A DNA stretch of 64,000 nucleotides, from assembly GCA_013420905.1 (NCBI GenBank), contig JAAXNY010000009.1:310001-374000 (forward strand), written 5' to 3'. The notes beneath the pieces were generated by a model. It was not told the origin of the DNA and did not search any database. It worked only from the letters and a program-made list of their open reading frames with translations. This stretch comes from Collybia mongolica (lineage: Eukaryota > Basidiomycota > Agaricomycetes > Agaricales > Clitocybaceae). Positions 1 through 11,846 of this stretch are shown here, in pieces (the stretch's first letter is position 1; every line of letters starts with the position of its first letter). The position numbers and the translations under genes were made by a program.

Positions 1-1870
1 GAACCAATTTGAAAATTTCTTCCTCTGAGACCTGGCTGACAAGCTCCTGTTCGGGTATGGGGTTTAACAGTTCTTCAAGGTCGAGCCGGTTCCTTCGCTG
101 CAGAACCCCATGTGCCTCCAGCTGGTCCAAAGACCTTGAGACATCCTCCTCAGCATGGGTGAGTACATCACTTGATTGGGTGTCAAGCAGAGAGGAGATG
201 GGTATGGTAGGAGTTGGAGGTTTCACCTCCATTATTGAGAACCTCAGGTAAGATACCAGTCTTCTGCCAACAGTTTCGGATTGTTGTCGTGTCCACCTCA
301 CCCCACGCAGTGTCAGCAAGACGCATAGCCTCCAACTGATCAATTTCATAGATGTGGGCAGGGGTGATGTTGTTGTTGTAATGATTGATGGCTCAGCTGA
401 CAAAACTGCTGCAGTAGTGCGCCTTAAAGCAACGAATAATCCCAGCGTCATTGGGCTGGACATGGGCTGTAAGATTAGGTCTGAAGTTCTCGACACATAT
501 ATTCATCAGATCATCTGGAACAATATGTGCGCTGAAGTTATCCTGGAGCAAGAGGATGTGCCGATTCTGCCGTCGCAGCTTTTCATCCCAATCATGAAGC
601 CAGTCTTGGTAAATTTTAGTTGTCATCCATGCCTTCGCATTGTTATGGTAATAAAACCCAAGTTGAGCACCAGACTTCTTCTGGAATGCTCGAGGTTTGG
701 CTGCCTTCCCAATGACAAATGGAGGGAGTTTTTTGCTACCATTGGCATTTGCAGTAAATGCATATGTGAGTCGTTTCTTGTTTCCCTTCATCCCTGACGA
801 GGGCTTGTCCATCAGGCCACGATCTGGTGGCATCCTGTGGGAACTGAGCATCAAATCGAGAAAACCAGGCTGCCACTCATGCGTAGAAGAAGCTTGTTTC
901 ATCCATGTTGAACATATCTTTCAATCGGTACCTGTACTTTGCGATCAACTCCTGCACACGCGCATGCTCTTTTTCAATGTCTTTGGCACTGGCAGATCTG
1001 GCTTCACCATGCTTTTTGAATTCCTTCAGCCCGCAGCGCTTCTTGAATGCAGTCAGCCACCCCTCGCTCAGGTTCAACCACTCGTCTTCAGGGACACAAA
1101 CCAAATTAGCAAACTGTGTCCATTTCTGGCGTAGGATCTCTCCATTGACATGAACACCATCAGCCATAGCTTTCGCAACCCACAACTCAAGCATTTCGTT
1201 GACTTCAGGGTGCTCAGTCTGCTTCACCTGCTTCGTCCGACCTGCCTGTCCTTTACTCTCCACCTCAGCAAACTGAGCACGCCATTTATGCTCGTTCTTG
1301 AGCCAAGCTGAAATGGTTGGCTGTTTGAGTTGTAAGTTTGGGTAGATTGGGTCCCAGTGTGCCGCAGTCTTGGTCTGGCTCTTGTCAACACTTTTGTGAT
1401 GCCAATCTAAGATTTTGATTCGCTGTGCAAGTGTTGCATTTTCCTTCTTGGTGAAAACAGGCTTGGATTTCTGCTTCTCTGCTTGGGGCTTTCGTTTGCA
1501 TTCCTCAGGTCCTTATTCAAGAATTTAGCTTTCGTTACAAGTAAATGTGGTGGCACGTACTTTTTCTCTTGTTTCCCGGCAACTTCACTTTCCTGATTTC
1601 ACCACTCAGCTCCTTCAGTTTTTCAACCAGAGACTTCTGCTGCGACGAAAGCCGTGTAAGACCACGTTCATAGTCAGATGCCCTTTCCAGTAAGTCAACA
1701 ACAGTTTCCTCATCAACCAGGTTCCCCGCATTATCCAACCATTCCTCATCCTCATCAGAAATCTTCTCTTCCTTATTGAGGCGTGCTAGAAGATTATCCT
1801 TTCTTGCTGTGACAGAATCTTTGAGCTTTGCAAGGCCCTTTCGGAGTAGGTGGAGTGGGCTTTTGGACAT
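1..1870 (-). pseudogene. pogo-type (CENP-B HTH / DDE) transposase, decayed
   Basis: This is the transposase of a pogo-type (Tc1/mariner superfamily) element, which would bind element ends and cut and paste the DNA. Reading leftwards, exon 1 (1870-1561) is a charged coiled-coil leader. A clean GTACGT...AAG intron (1560-1512) joins it in frame to the helix-turn-helix and CENP-B-type DNA-binding part, then to the catalytic NMDET motif near 905-890. The DDE core continues at MPPDRG (about 833) and LLLQDNFSAH (about 560-530). Three lesions break it. The expected second intron (880-835) starts ATGAGT instead of GTGAGT. A TGA replaces the usual Arg codon at about 393-391, just before the conserved AINHY segment. 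A small frame change lies near 230-250, before the tail ending EEEIFKLV. The gene runs off the left edge. Family assignment is secure from motif order; the claim that it is dead is inference. Confidence 0.88.
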
Positions 1871-2008
1871 CGGGTGACAACAGGGAGCAGGACAGAATAG
1901 CCGAGTTGCTTGGTTCCCAGTATTCCATCTAAATCTTTAATATTCTACTGCAATATGCTTGCTACGTGCTATAAAACCTGCCTCAAATCTGCTCACTATT
2001 GGTGAAGT

Positions 2009-2140
2009 ATGGGTTATGAAGTCAGATATAGGTATGGGTTATGGGGTTTTACAAGTTTATGGGTTTTCCCTGGTAACAGAGTGGGTGGATGCTGAAAACC
2101 ATGGGTTATTACAGGTTATGGGTTGTCAGAGAGATGGGTT
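2009..2140. repeat. Six ATGGGTT direct repeats upstream of the transposase
   Basis: The heptamer ATGGGTT occurs at 2009, 2034, 2059, 2101, 2118 and 2134, all in the same orientation and often extended to TATGGGTTATG. The first three are spaced exactly 25 bp apart. They lie 140-270 bp upstream of the transposase start, where sub-terminal transposase-binding sites of a DNA transposon are expected. The element end itself was not found. Confidence 0.6.
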
Positions 2141-2160
2141 ATGACAGAGTCGACTGTATT

Positions 2161-3227
2161 GCCAACCTTGTTGGAGCAACTCAAAATAATTTTTACCAGC
2201 GGCGTTCCATGTACCAGTCGTTTTTGGGATACAGATCGCACCATGTACTACCTACAATAGGTAGCTGAGGGTTGCAACCACAAGATCCACTGGCATGAGG
2301 AAAACTACCAGTTGTCGTTCCCTTGGATGTGTTGAGGTCAAAGAGTCCCGCCACTGATTCTCACAGACCGTTGACCCGGGCAGGTCAAAAACAGATGCCA
2401 CATGCGGCTATCTTGAGTTCAGTATGCTTTTTGATCGCAATTCTAATTCTATTTACGCTTCTTGAAGATTTGGCGTCAATCTGGACTCAGTCGCTCAAAT
2501 TTTGAACTCGAGTTTGCCAATATAATTATATAACTGCGGCGACCTTCATAGTGTGCTTCAGGTGGTGAGAACTGATAGCATGAGCCCCAGAGCGAATACT
2601 CTCCGTTTCCAGGAAGTTTGATCATGGTATCAGCTTCGAAACACATATGCATCTTCACGGGTTTCTATACTACCCTTCCAAGTTGATAGGATAGATGGAG
2701 AAAGGCTGCTTCCAGATTAAGATCAATCTATCGTAATACTGGTATGTTTATGTATCATTGCACATTGCATATCCTTGCACACCTCGAGAAGGGAAGACAC
2801 CATAATTACTTCCATTCGCAATTCGAGGTTAGTGAGGTGAATAGTCCTAGATGCTCGCCATTCAGTTATCAGCCCCAAGTAGTACTTAGGCGACGTCAGC
2901 GCTGGTCAGGGTGACTAAATTTAAACCGTAGTGTTGGTCACAGCCCCCGAGATTATTTGATTGTTTCACTAGCTTAACGTCATGGTGGCTCGAGCTAAAA
3001 AAATCATACCAAGGCTGCCTCCAGGTTTCTCTAGCCAAAAAAATTTTACACGTTCCTTTCCACTTTTTCTCGATGACTGCGTAAACGTGTAACCGTCGGC
3101 GAGGCGTGTACTGCTGCGCATACATTAGGCGCCCAGGTTACACGAAATTTCTAAATGCTTTTATCACATTACCTACGCTACCCTCGGAACGTGATCGACT
3201 GCGCAGCATTTTCTACATCAAAATAGA
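2161..3227. other. Intergenic, no gene recognised
   Basis: Only short open frames without family resemblance are present. The last few hundred bases must hold the promoter and 5' leader of the glycosyltransferase that starts at 3228. Confidence 0.5.
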
Positions 3228-4452
3228 ATGGGTTACGAAAACCGTTCAGACACTTCCCATCTTCCTTTACGCCCTCCCCCTTCAGCAACACCGATGCTCA
3301 GGATGCTGCGCACGCTCCGACTTCAGAGAGACGCGTATAGACCGATACCTCAGTATATAAGTCCTACCGCAAAGGGCTACCGACAGAATAGCAGAGTGTG
3401 TTGGATGCTGGCCGGCTTTATCACGATCATCTGCGTTGGTACGCTGTGGGTAGTCAATACTGCATTCTCTGGGGCAGTATTCAGCCCTTTGATAAACTAC
3501 CAAAATCTGTGAGGTTGTATGGGCCAAATCAATGTCCTCAGCTGACCTTTGCTGCAGAAACCCCCCAGACCTGATCGACAAATCATGGAAACCCCTAACT
3601 TCGTCATCCGATACGCGCGCAGTGGTGTCAACGCTGTATAGTGACTCGTTCGCCATGGGGGTGGCTGTCATGGGCCATTCCGCGCGAGCGGCAAACGTCA
3701 GCGCCCGCCTTCTCCTTCCATACCTCGAAAATCGGGTCTCGACTCAAGCGATCTGCATTGCTAGGGCTGTAGGATGGGAGCCGATGCCAGTCCCATTTAT
3801 TCCACCTCCACACAATGGAAAAGGCATCCATCGTCGCTTTTACGATCAGTACACTAAGCTCAACATCTGGGCGCTTGATAAGCGGGGGATTGAGCGGGCA
3901 GTCTACCTGGATGCCGATACGTTAGTCCGCAGGAATTTTGACGAGCTCTTTGACAGCCCTTTCAATTTTGCAGCCGTTCCGGATGCATACATTGATTCAA
4001 GGGGATTTCCTATCAATTTCAACGCAGGAGTTCTTGCATTTCGACCCTCGAGCGCAGTCCTTGAAGTAATGAAGGAGAAAATCGCTACGGCAGACTTCCC
4101 ACTCAAACAAGCCGAACAGTCGTTCTTGAACCTTTTCTTCGCAACTAACGTGGTGCGACTACCATACGCATACAATGCGAACCTTTCTATCAAGAAAAGG
4201 AGTCCAGCGATGTGGGAAGGCCTGAAGGATGAGATGCGGATTGTCCATTACACGATGACGAAACCATTCCTAGACGACAGCCCTGGTTTACCCAAGATCT
4301 TGACAGAGAAGATGCAGCGGATAGCCATCGAACGATCTGCCGCGCGGCATGACAGGGAATATGCGGAAGAGGTGGGATGGTGGGCCCAAGCTTATAACCG
4401 TATGATGCAGGAAAAGCGTGCTGAGCTGCAAGCCTGTTATCGCACAAGTTGA
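3228..4452 (+). CDS. Family 8 glycosyltransferase, type II membrane protein
   Basis: Likely a glycogenin-like GT8 sugar transferase acting in the secretory pathway. Two exons, 3228-3508 and 3558-4452, are joined by a 49-nt GTGAGG...GCAG intron that keeps frame, giving about 391 residues. Exon 1 encodes a basic cytoplasmic tail and one membrane-spanning segment (about residues 58-80, CWMLAGFITIICVGTLWVV), typical of a Golgi signal anchor. The lumenal part carries the GT8 hallmark YLDADTLV, the Mn/UDP-sugar-binding DxD at about residue 212, followed by FNAGVLAF and the HYT motif near the C-terminus that contacts the nucleotide sugar in this fold. It stands alone, transcribed towards the PLC gene. 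The donor sugar cannot be told from sequence. I am fairly sure of the fold and unsure of the acceptor. Confidence 0.85.
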
Positions 4453-4913
4453 AGGTGTCATGTTAACTGTACCAGTGAAATTTGATTTCGTATGTGTTTA
4501 TAGCTTCGATCTCCAATCAGCAACAGAAACTCATAATTAACTTATTCTCAGACTTATTTATAGATCCAAAACGACTGCGGCCTGATCTTTGAGGAATAGA
4601 AAAGCCCAAGAACTTGATATGATGGCATAGCGGTTAGGCTTATGAGGCTTTATGCGGCGTGCGATGGGACGAGTGACATGGAAGTATGGTAAACTTTTTA
4701 CATTACTTGTTTATCGCTAAGTTATTTATTTACATATTCTTAATTTTTAATTAAATTATTATTTTCATACTGTGCTCGTTGGGCCGTTGCCAGGCTTTTC
4801 ATCACTCCTGCTTGGCTGATTGGCCAAGTCAATTAGTATGTTCAGATCATGAACTGTCATGAACCGAGCAGCTAGCGCGTTGCAGCCTCCTACTGACCTT
4901 TTACCTCCTCGAC
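4453..4913. other. Intergenic, no gene recognised
   Basis: AT-rich around 4690-4770. It holds the 3' end of the glycosyltransferase transcript and presumably the promoter of the PLC gene. Nothing else is seen. Confidence 0.5.
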
Positions 4914-6508
4914 ATGCAGTTGACGATCCTCAATCTCGGTGCGGAGAGTCTCTCTCTCCGAGCCATAAAGTACTTCAAACCCAGAAGCAAAGATTTTACA
5001 GTAGTCGAGCCATCCTCAGCAGCCATGATTCAGTTAGAGAGGGATAGCGAGCTTGTGCTGCTACCTCTGCCCCAGAGTACATCCTTCGAAAATGAACTGA
5101 AGGAATGGTCCATTCACCCGGATGCCCTTACAATACGGTTATCTCTCTTGCTCGGGGCGTCATGGCGTGTTGTCCCGGTTCCAGATCAGTGTCCGTGGCG
5201 AATATATTTGACCAAGGTGCGCCGACAGGGGCTTTTAAATTCGATATGTATCTGTCTAAACTTTGCATGTAGGTGTCTAGGAAGCATTATACACTAACCG
5301 TTTTTGCACGAAGAAACACGGCTTCGTTTTTGTCGGAAATGCCTGATAAATTATCGTTGTCATCACTATGCCTTCCCGGTGTGTTTGTCGAAACTTGAAA
5401 TCTTTTCTGGGTAAACTCACAGATATCTAAAGGGACACATGACACGTGCGTCCTATAGGAGTTAGAGAATCATTTCAAAATAACTCATGACCACACTCTA
5501 GCATGGCCTTCTATGGTTGGCCTGTATCGCAATGCCAAAGCATATCCACACCTCTTGCCGTTCAACTCCAGGCCGGTATCCGAGTCCTAGACGTTCGGCT
5601 CGCCATCATTGAATCTCGTCTGATTGCATACCACGGAATATACCCCCAACGCACTCCGTTCCAGGAAATTCTCGCAACAGTTCACACATTTCTTACGGCC
5701 CCAGAGACCTCTCGCGAGACTATCGTTATGTCCATCAAGCAGGAAGATTTTACCAAGCATACGTATATGAATTTTTCTCGGCTCGTACAAGATGAGATCG
5801 CTAACGGCCCTGGGGGGCGGAAAATGTGGTTTCTGAAGAATAGGGTGCCCAATCTTGGCGAGGTGAGAGGTAAAGTCGTCATGTTCAGTCGTTTTGGTGG
5901 GAATGGGGAAGGCTGGGACGACGCTCTTGAAGGCTTGGGAATTCACCCACTTGTCTGGCCTGACAGTGCGAAGTCCGGTTTCTCTTGGCACTGCAAGACA
6001 ACCTTGGTGCGAACACATGACTGGTAAGCTCGACGCTTCTCCTGCATACTCCTGATGTTTTCCAATTTCCAATTGCCCGGATGCTCACTGCAAGTACAGG
6101 TACAATATCCCGTCCTTCTTGGCGATACCTGAGAAAGTTGCGCTTGCGACTCGCATTCTCCTCTCAACGCCGAACGATCTCCCAGAGTCTACTCTATCTA
6201 TTGCGTTTCTATCAGCAGCATCGTTTCCTTTTGCCTTTCCACCTACCATTGCCGCGGGAGTCGGCTGGCCAAAAGTGGGACTGGGCATTGAGGGCGTGAA
6301 CAGTCGGGTAACACATTGGCTGCTCACCCTCCTGGGCAGGCGCAGTGTCGACATTGCTATGCCTGTGGAAGAGAAAGGCCTAGAAGACGGGCCACGTATC
6401 CGAGGTTGGGTCCTTATGGACTTTTTTGCCGATCCCGAAGCAGGCCTTGTACCTCTACTTATCGAATGTAATTTTAGGGGTCGGCGGACCGGGGAAGAGG
6501 GCTGGTAA
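4914..6508 (+). CDS. PI-PLC X-domain phosphodiesterase-like protein
   Basis: A protein of the phosphatidylinositol-specific phospholipase C X-domain superfamily, the small one-domain type with no Y, C2 or EF-hand regions. Five exons: 4914-5216, 5273-5378, 5433-5445, 5502-6023 and 6100-6508. They total 1353 nt, or 450 residues. The N-terminal 130 residues are a beta-rich extension. The catalytic entry motif LPGTHDTMA is assembled from three exons, and a 13-nt microexon (5433-5445) supplies GTHDT with the first catalytic histidine. The second conserved block (AGIRVLDVRL, then AYHGIY with the second histidine) follows in exon 4, and TIVMSIKQE (catalytic-site Lys/Glu region) after that. There is no signal peptide. 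Homologues in mushrooms are mostly uncharacterised, so the substrate is unknown. The start was chosen as the first ATG in the frame that runs into exon 2. Confidence 0.88.
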
Positions 6509-6788
6509 CGCTGCTGTTTCTTATTTTTATTCTCCATTTGGGATCTCTGTTTTATCGTTATTCTATGTAAATTGCGTATCAGGATGGAGTGATGGAATTT
6601 TGATCCAAAGTTGGGTATGAAAACGTCATTCAGGCAACATTTCTCAAAGATACATTACAAAAAACACATTAGATTTCTTTCCGCGTCGTGAGGAGTTCCG
6701 TGGGTCCTTGTCGTCAAGTGTCAGTCTCATAACTACTGTGTCTTCGTCTTCACGCCTGAAAGCTGAACGTTAGGCCCCTTATAGAATA

Positions 6789-7825
6789 CTACCTGAAAAG
6801 GCACAAACTTTGTTTCATTCCATCAGCCTGGACATGTGCTGTCCCAAAGGGTTTCCAAAGTCCGAAGTTCTTCGCCGCTCTTCCAGTAAATAACCCAGCG
6901 AGCAAGAACGCACAAACCGCGCGCGCTACCTCAGGGTCAACCGCCTCGACACCCTGAGTGCCTTGGCCTCCTCCAAGCATTTGTGCGATAACAGAGTGCG
7001 CGTCAGCCCAAAACGGTTGGGCGTGGGTCAGTAGAGCGTACAGGCCCGTGATTACGGGGGCACACCAGAGGTCGGCTGTCATCCACCCATATGCCTGAAG
7101 TTCTGGGGGCGTCTGGAGGGCCAAGGGAGTAGGATTGAGGAACGAGAATAGGTTGGTAAGGAAGAATCCCCCATTAGCCGTGACCTGGACGTAAGTAGAC
7201 AAGTGTCAACGATGTAAATGCGAAGATGACGCGAGGCAAAACACGTACAAGGGACGATACGAGAAGTGTCCAAGGAGATGTGGCTATAAGAGGTAGCGTG
7301 TGGTTGGTGACTACGGGTGGAATGAGGTTGCATAGTAGGTAGGAGCGCGTAAATCCATCTACGATTGATAGTGGGAGCTCGAGGTTGGCTGAGAGTTCCG
7401 GCACGGTAGGTAGATAGTCGATGATGGCTTGCACAACTGCATAGAGGCCCGGATATACTCCCGAGGTCATGAACGAAGGAGGAAGCCCCAGAAGGGGGGC
7501 TATGGAGTGGTTGGAAGTTATAAGCAACGGGAAAGCAGGACCAGGGAAGTCGCGTGTGCTACACACCGGTCACCGCCTCCCCACCGTACACTACAGTCAG
7601 TGTGGTAGTAAGACTCTTGACGAAAGATTTTTCCTCAACGCCTTTCAGGCCATTAGTCGAGATGTGTTGCTTGTAGAGCTGCTCTCTGATCTGGCGGAGG
7701 ATAAGGCAGAGACGGACAGTGGCGACGACGTCAAGAGTGCTGATTCCAAGACCAAACCAAGTAAAGGGAGCAATGGGCTGCAGAGTGTATCTGAAGACCT
7801 CTACGAACGGCGAAACGAAGAACAT
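6789..7825 (-). CDS. Multi-pass membrane protein of unknown function
   Basis: Three exons, 7825-7567, 7499-7249 and 7184-6789, total 906 nt (301 residues), with introns GTGTGT...ATAG (67 nt) and GTACGT...CCAG (64 nt). The protein is strongly hydrophobic, with about six or seven candidate membrane spans, a conserved-looking YGGEA turn at the end of exon 1, and charged loops only between spans. The stretch around SPWTLLVSSLVTANGGFF faintly recalls trimeric intracellular cation (TRIC) channels, but not enough to name it. It is convergent with the PLC gene, and only 280 bp separate their stops. I do not recognise the family with confidence. Confidence 0.7.
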
Positions 7826-8283
7826 GATGGGACAAAAAACGGACAGACAGGGCGAGGCAGCAGCAGCATAAGGGGGCCGAGCCGACTGAGGGGTCGGCCG
7901 TGTCAGCAGTCGGGTCTTCCTCGGAGCTCAACGGATAGGGTGTGTCATATTTTACGTTATTCGTTGCATTAGGACGGTACAATGGTATAACGGCTGTAGT
8001 GGCCCTAAACCGGGAATGCGAGGGTCTCTTTCAGCGGATTTATCCACGAGTGCGCTGGTTCAAGACTGTCCCCTCCAGAAAACTTGGTTTCCACAGTTCC
8101 TCGCTCTGTAAAGAGTGATTTGCACTTGGAATAATCTGTCCTTGTCAGGCCAGGGAAGCAATTCCGCAACCTGCAGGACTCGCCGAGTTAGTCTTCGGAG
8201 ATCAGGGCATGTCGTCAGACGCGCAGTGGATCGTGCCTCTCGCAAACCTTTTTTACCCACCCCCCTTTTAAGGAAGGCTCTCA
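7826..8283. other. Intergenic, no gene recognised
   Basis: An open frame on the minus strand upstream of the membrane protein (7982-7731) overlaps its first exon in another frame and shows no family motif. The rest is taken as promoter. Confidence 0.4.
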
Positions 8284-9640
8284 TGTTACCGTCTGAACTC
8301 TGCTTGATTATCATCCCAGAACTGCCTCTTCATGTCCAGGCCAGGTTTGCTAGAATTTCTCGACTTTTCCGCATTCTCACCTTTAATCATAATGAAAAAC
8401 TCAAGTTAGGGTTAAATGGGTTGGTGTAGCATTCCTCTTGACCCCGCCTGGGGGGAGAGTCTCAAGAATATACAAGAGACATTCGAACTTCTGAAACCAA
8501 TCGCCTTCTTGCGAGCTGCGTGAAGACATCATTTCCATATCTTCACAAGTGGTCAAATAGAAGGCCCTGCTCGCACCTGGATTGACCTTGATGCACTTTC
8601 TGGCATAACGAACCTCGAACGCTTGAGCCTGACAGGAACACCGTTTCAACCGCTCTCGCGCAGGCGAGATTCGCTGTAGTGCAGATTTTTGCTCACATCT
8701 CAAGAAATTGGTTTTCATAGAGCCAAATGGTGCCTTAAATGCTCAGAAGATTCCATTCCCGGCATCAACGTTAAGCTGAGTAGGCTCAAGGAGATTACTT
8801 GGGATAATGCTGGTGAGTCTATATGTATACATCACGGCCTTTTCCCGCTACAATGCGAACCTTAGATTGTTTCTTGGACTTGGAAAAGCCGCTGCTTTTC
8901 CTTCTGAACTCATCAAGACTTGTTCTGACCCACATCTACCTCCCTGCTCAGTTGGCTTCCGGTCAGAGCGAGCGTTATCTTACCCTATATGCAATGCACT
9001 TCCCCTTCTAAAACTCCCTTTAGCTGGGCTCCTGAGTGTAACTAACTTGAATCAAATCAAAGACTGACTCAATTTCTTGTAAAGCATGATCTTATCAAAA
9101 TTCTTTCGTTGGGGCATAATCCCAACCATTTTCGCCAGCCCGACCCATCTAGCATCATCAATGGTATGCTTCCACGTCTGCACACCCTTCGTGCGAGTGC
9201 TGTCGAGGTGGGCGTATTGGTTCGAGGAAGAGTTATTCAATATCGAGATTGTATTACCTCGTTGCTGACATTGGTCTAGTGCTGAACCTTCAAGATCTCC
9301 TGGATATGTATACCGAATTGGAGAGAATTGGGAGCATCCACCGTCTGAACGCTTCGTGTTTGTCTATGAAGACAGCATGGATTGGGTGCGTTGGGACTAT
9401 TTGAATGTGACATTAAAACCGATCCGTAGGCTTTTCCCAAATCTGGAGCATCTAGTCGGCGACCATGTGGAGGGGTGGGGAATTGTGAGTTATTCCCTTG
9501 CTGTGTATGAAGCATTCTCATTATCATTACTGTAGGATAGAGACCCATTGGGTTTTCCAATACTTCATTCCCTCACTCGTCTCGACCTCTCCCCCAGTGA
9601 CCTTACCGCATACTCTCGATGTGATGCATCAGAGGTATAA
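8284..9640 (+). pseudogene. F-box / leucine-rich-repeat-like gene remnant
   Basis: At 8284 an F-box-like start is readable (LPSELCLIIIPELP, then FARISRLFRIL). The following kilobase has scattered segments resembling the LRR part of fungal F-box proteins: NLERLSLTGTPF near 8600-8640, HDLIKILSLGHN near 9085, and FPNLEHLVGDHVEGWGI at about 9433-9483. The last is followed by a good GTGAGT...TGTAG intron (9484-9534) and the LRR-like ILHSLTRLDLS. The segments lie in different frames, and I could not connect all of them with acceptable introns, so it is called a remnant. A highly interrupted live gene is possible. Confidence 0.4.
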
Positions 9641-10238
9641 TGGCTGGAATATACACGCGAAGTAGCATCTCGCCGTCCTTCGTTGAAGGAAGTTGGCTTA
9701 GCGTCTGATGGTTTTGTGTATCTGAAAGAGACCAAGCTGGCGAGGTTGTCTTAGTTGTTATGAGGAAAGTGGAGAGATCTTTCTGCGGTCGGAAGAGTCG
9801 TATCAGTTCAGGGCGTTCTGTGGGACACACGTACATAGTAATATGTTCGATCTATCCTGCTGTAATCCAGGGAAAGATTTGGCACGCAATAGAACTTCGG
9901 TTTATTTACCCGGATATTCTTGTCATGAAGGCATATGTAGTAAAAGTTGTCTTTTCTCAACAACTTGCTAAGTCACCTTCGGCTGAGTCTAGTTTGTCTC
10001 CAGCCCTCTTTCTCCCTTAGCCTATTATACGAGCGCAACACCGAAGCGCCGAAACACTTCAGGTATGAAAGTCAAAGGTTATTTCGTAATAATGAGGCTA
10101 CAAATATGCAGGTGTGAATACAGAGTTATAATAGGAATCAATGCCACGAGTAACTAGCAATGCAGTGGAGGGTAAAACATCGTAAAGGTCATAAGTACTG
10201 ATAGTCGGAGTCCTCAGTGATTTCATCTCTTTCAATGA
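9641..10238. other. Intergenic, no gene recognised
   Basis: It holds the downstream region of the minus-strand gene that stops at 10239. No motif was recognised. Confidence 0.45.
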
Positions 10239-11846
10239 TTAGAAATACCCAGGAGGAGGGGGTTCATTGGGTGCTGGATGTGACACGCGCTCTGTACCGC
10301 TTGAGCCCTCTACGTTATCATTTGCTTTTATGGCTCCCTCTTGTTCAAATGTAATTGGGGTGGCAAACATAGCACATTCCTCCTCTTGCCCGACATAGCT
10401 GGCAATTTCTGAAACTTGGCCAAATGCGATATCATCTAGGGCTTGTAAGATCTTAGAGTATTCCCAACCCGTCCTGGTGCGATTGCCCGAGAGTTCAAAC
10501 AAGCGCTGGCGAGCGGCTTTGTACAAGTCATCGCTATTACCGATCACGGTCTTCAATGCCCTAGCAGTGTACACATGTCGACTGGCGAAGCCAGTTTCTT
10601 CATAGTCGCGAGTGTAGTAGGTAGTTATGTCAAGCGAAGTGTGGTCAGGAGCTGCGGCCTCTTCTTCGTTCAGGTTAGGTAAGACCATGCCCGAGGCTCT
10701 AGAGTATTCAAGAACACGTTCTTGGACGTCAGATATGGCAATAGCGGAACGTTCATCCGTGCTATCAGAAGACCCGTCCATGTCCATGAAACTGTTGACT
10801 TGAGACTGGATACTCTGCTTGGCAACGCATGCCTCGAATGGAAGGCTCGGTCGGGTGGGCTCGGAAAGTGTCCTTCCCGTTGGGAGGAGTATGACCAGAG
10901 GTAAAACGTCGTGCGCGTCGTACCATTTGCGCACGTTAGCTGGAGAGAATTTCGACCCAGGGCAGGGATCATCGGGCCCGGTCACAATCGTGTCGACATA
11001 ACGCATGACAATCTTCTCTTTTACCTGATGGGGGTGTTAGGGTCACAAAGGATTCGAAACCTTAATGTGAACTGACCTCTTCGTTCAGTAATGCCCAATC
11101 CTCATGGTTAAGAGTCTTTTGGGTTCTATGAATGAAATAGTCTCCAAGATACTTGAAACGAGGTCCGTCGTCAGTCTTGACTTCCTGATAGACCCGAACA
11201 CCGTGTTTGAGGAAAAAGCTCTGCACTTTCGTGACTGCATCATTGAAGGCAACATAAACACCGCGTTTTTCGATGACTTCTTGCAAGGAAGTGGCTTGAT
11301 TGTCATAATACATAATTCCGCCATACTTGCGATCCAATTGACAATCAACAACTTCATCGTTGAGTCGAATAACCATGTAGTCGAGATAGGCACTGGACTG
11401 GTGAAGGTCACTCGTGAACACACTTAGAAATGACAGAGCCACAATATGCAACATACTCTGGTGATATACCCCCATGTCACGAGAAGGTCGACGTTAGTTA
11501 AAGCGTCCTGAGTAGCGGTGACTTCGTCACAAGTAGTCCTAGTAGTTTTCGGGCCCTCAGCGGCCCCGCGTATATCGTTGGACTTTGTGGGAAATGTGAA
11601 CTGGGAGAAGTCGGTGTGGGGGTGTACAGGGCCTACAGGGGTGGGTGGATCATTGACTCCAGTGGAGTTGATGCCTCGCCTCCACGTGAGGAGATGAAGG
11701 TTTTGGGAAGGCGGGAGATAATTGTCTAAATTATGTGCCGCGACGCGAAGAGATGCGTCAGGGGCATCGAGAAACTCTTGTGGCATATCGTCAGAACGGA
11801 TCGGACGTTGCTTGAACCTAAGTTTTTGCAGAAGAATATGGCCCAT
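10239..11846 (-). CDS. Hypothetical protein, about 498 residues
   Basis: Three exons: 11846-11470, about 11410-11077 and 11024-10239. They are joined by GTATAT...GAG and GTCAGT...CATCAG introns and sum to a whole number of codons. The exon 2 acceptor could instead be 18 nt downstream without changing frame. Soluble and hydrophilic, with no signal peptide or membrane span. The middle part (YLDYMVIRLNDEVVDC through the stretch ending LNHEDWALLNEEVKEK) looks like a folded alpha/beta domain. The C-terminal third is acidic and Ser-rich, ending in a Pro-rich tail PNEPPPPGYF. I do not recognise a family. It is transcribed divergently from the senescence-domain gene, sharing about 590 bp. Confidence 0.7.

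Noticed and set aside
354..1153. Plus-strand open frames across 354-1153
   Set aside because: They are antisense shadows of the minus-strand pogo transposase, which has clear motifs.
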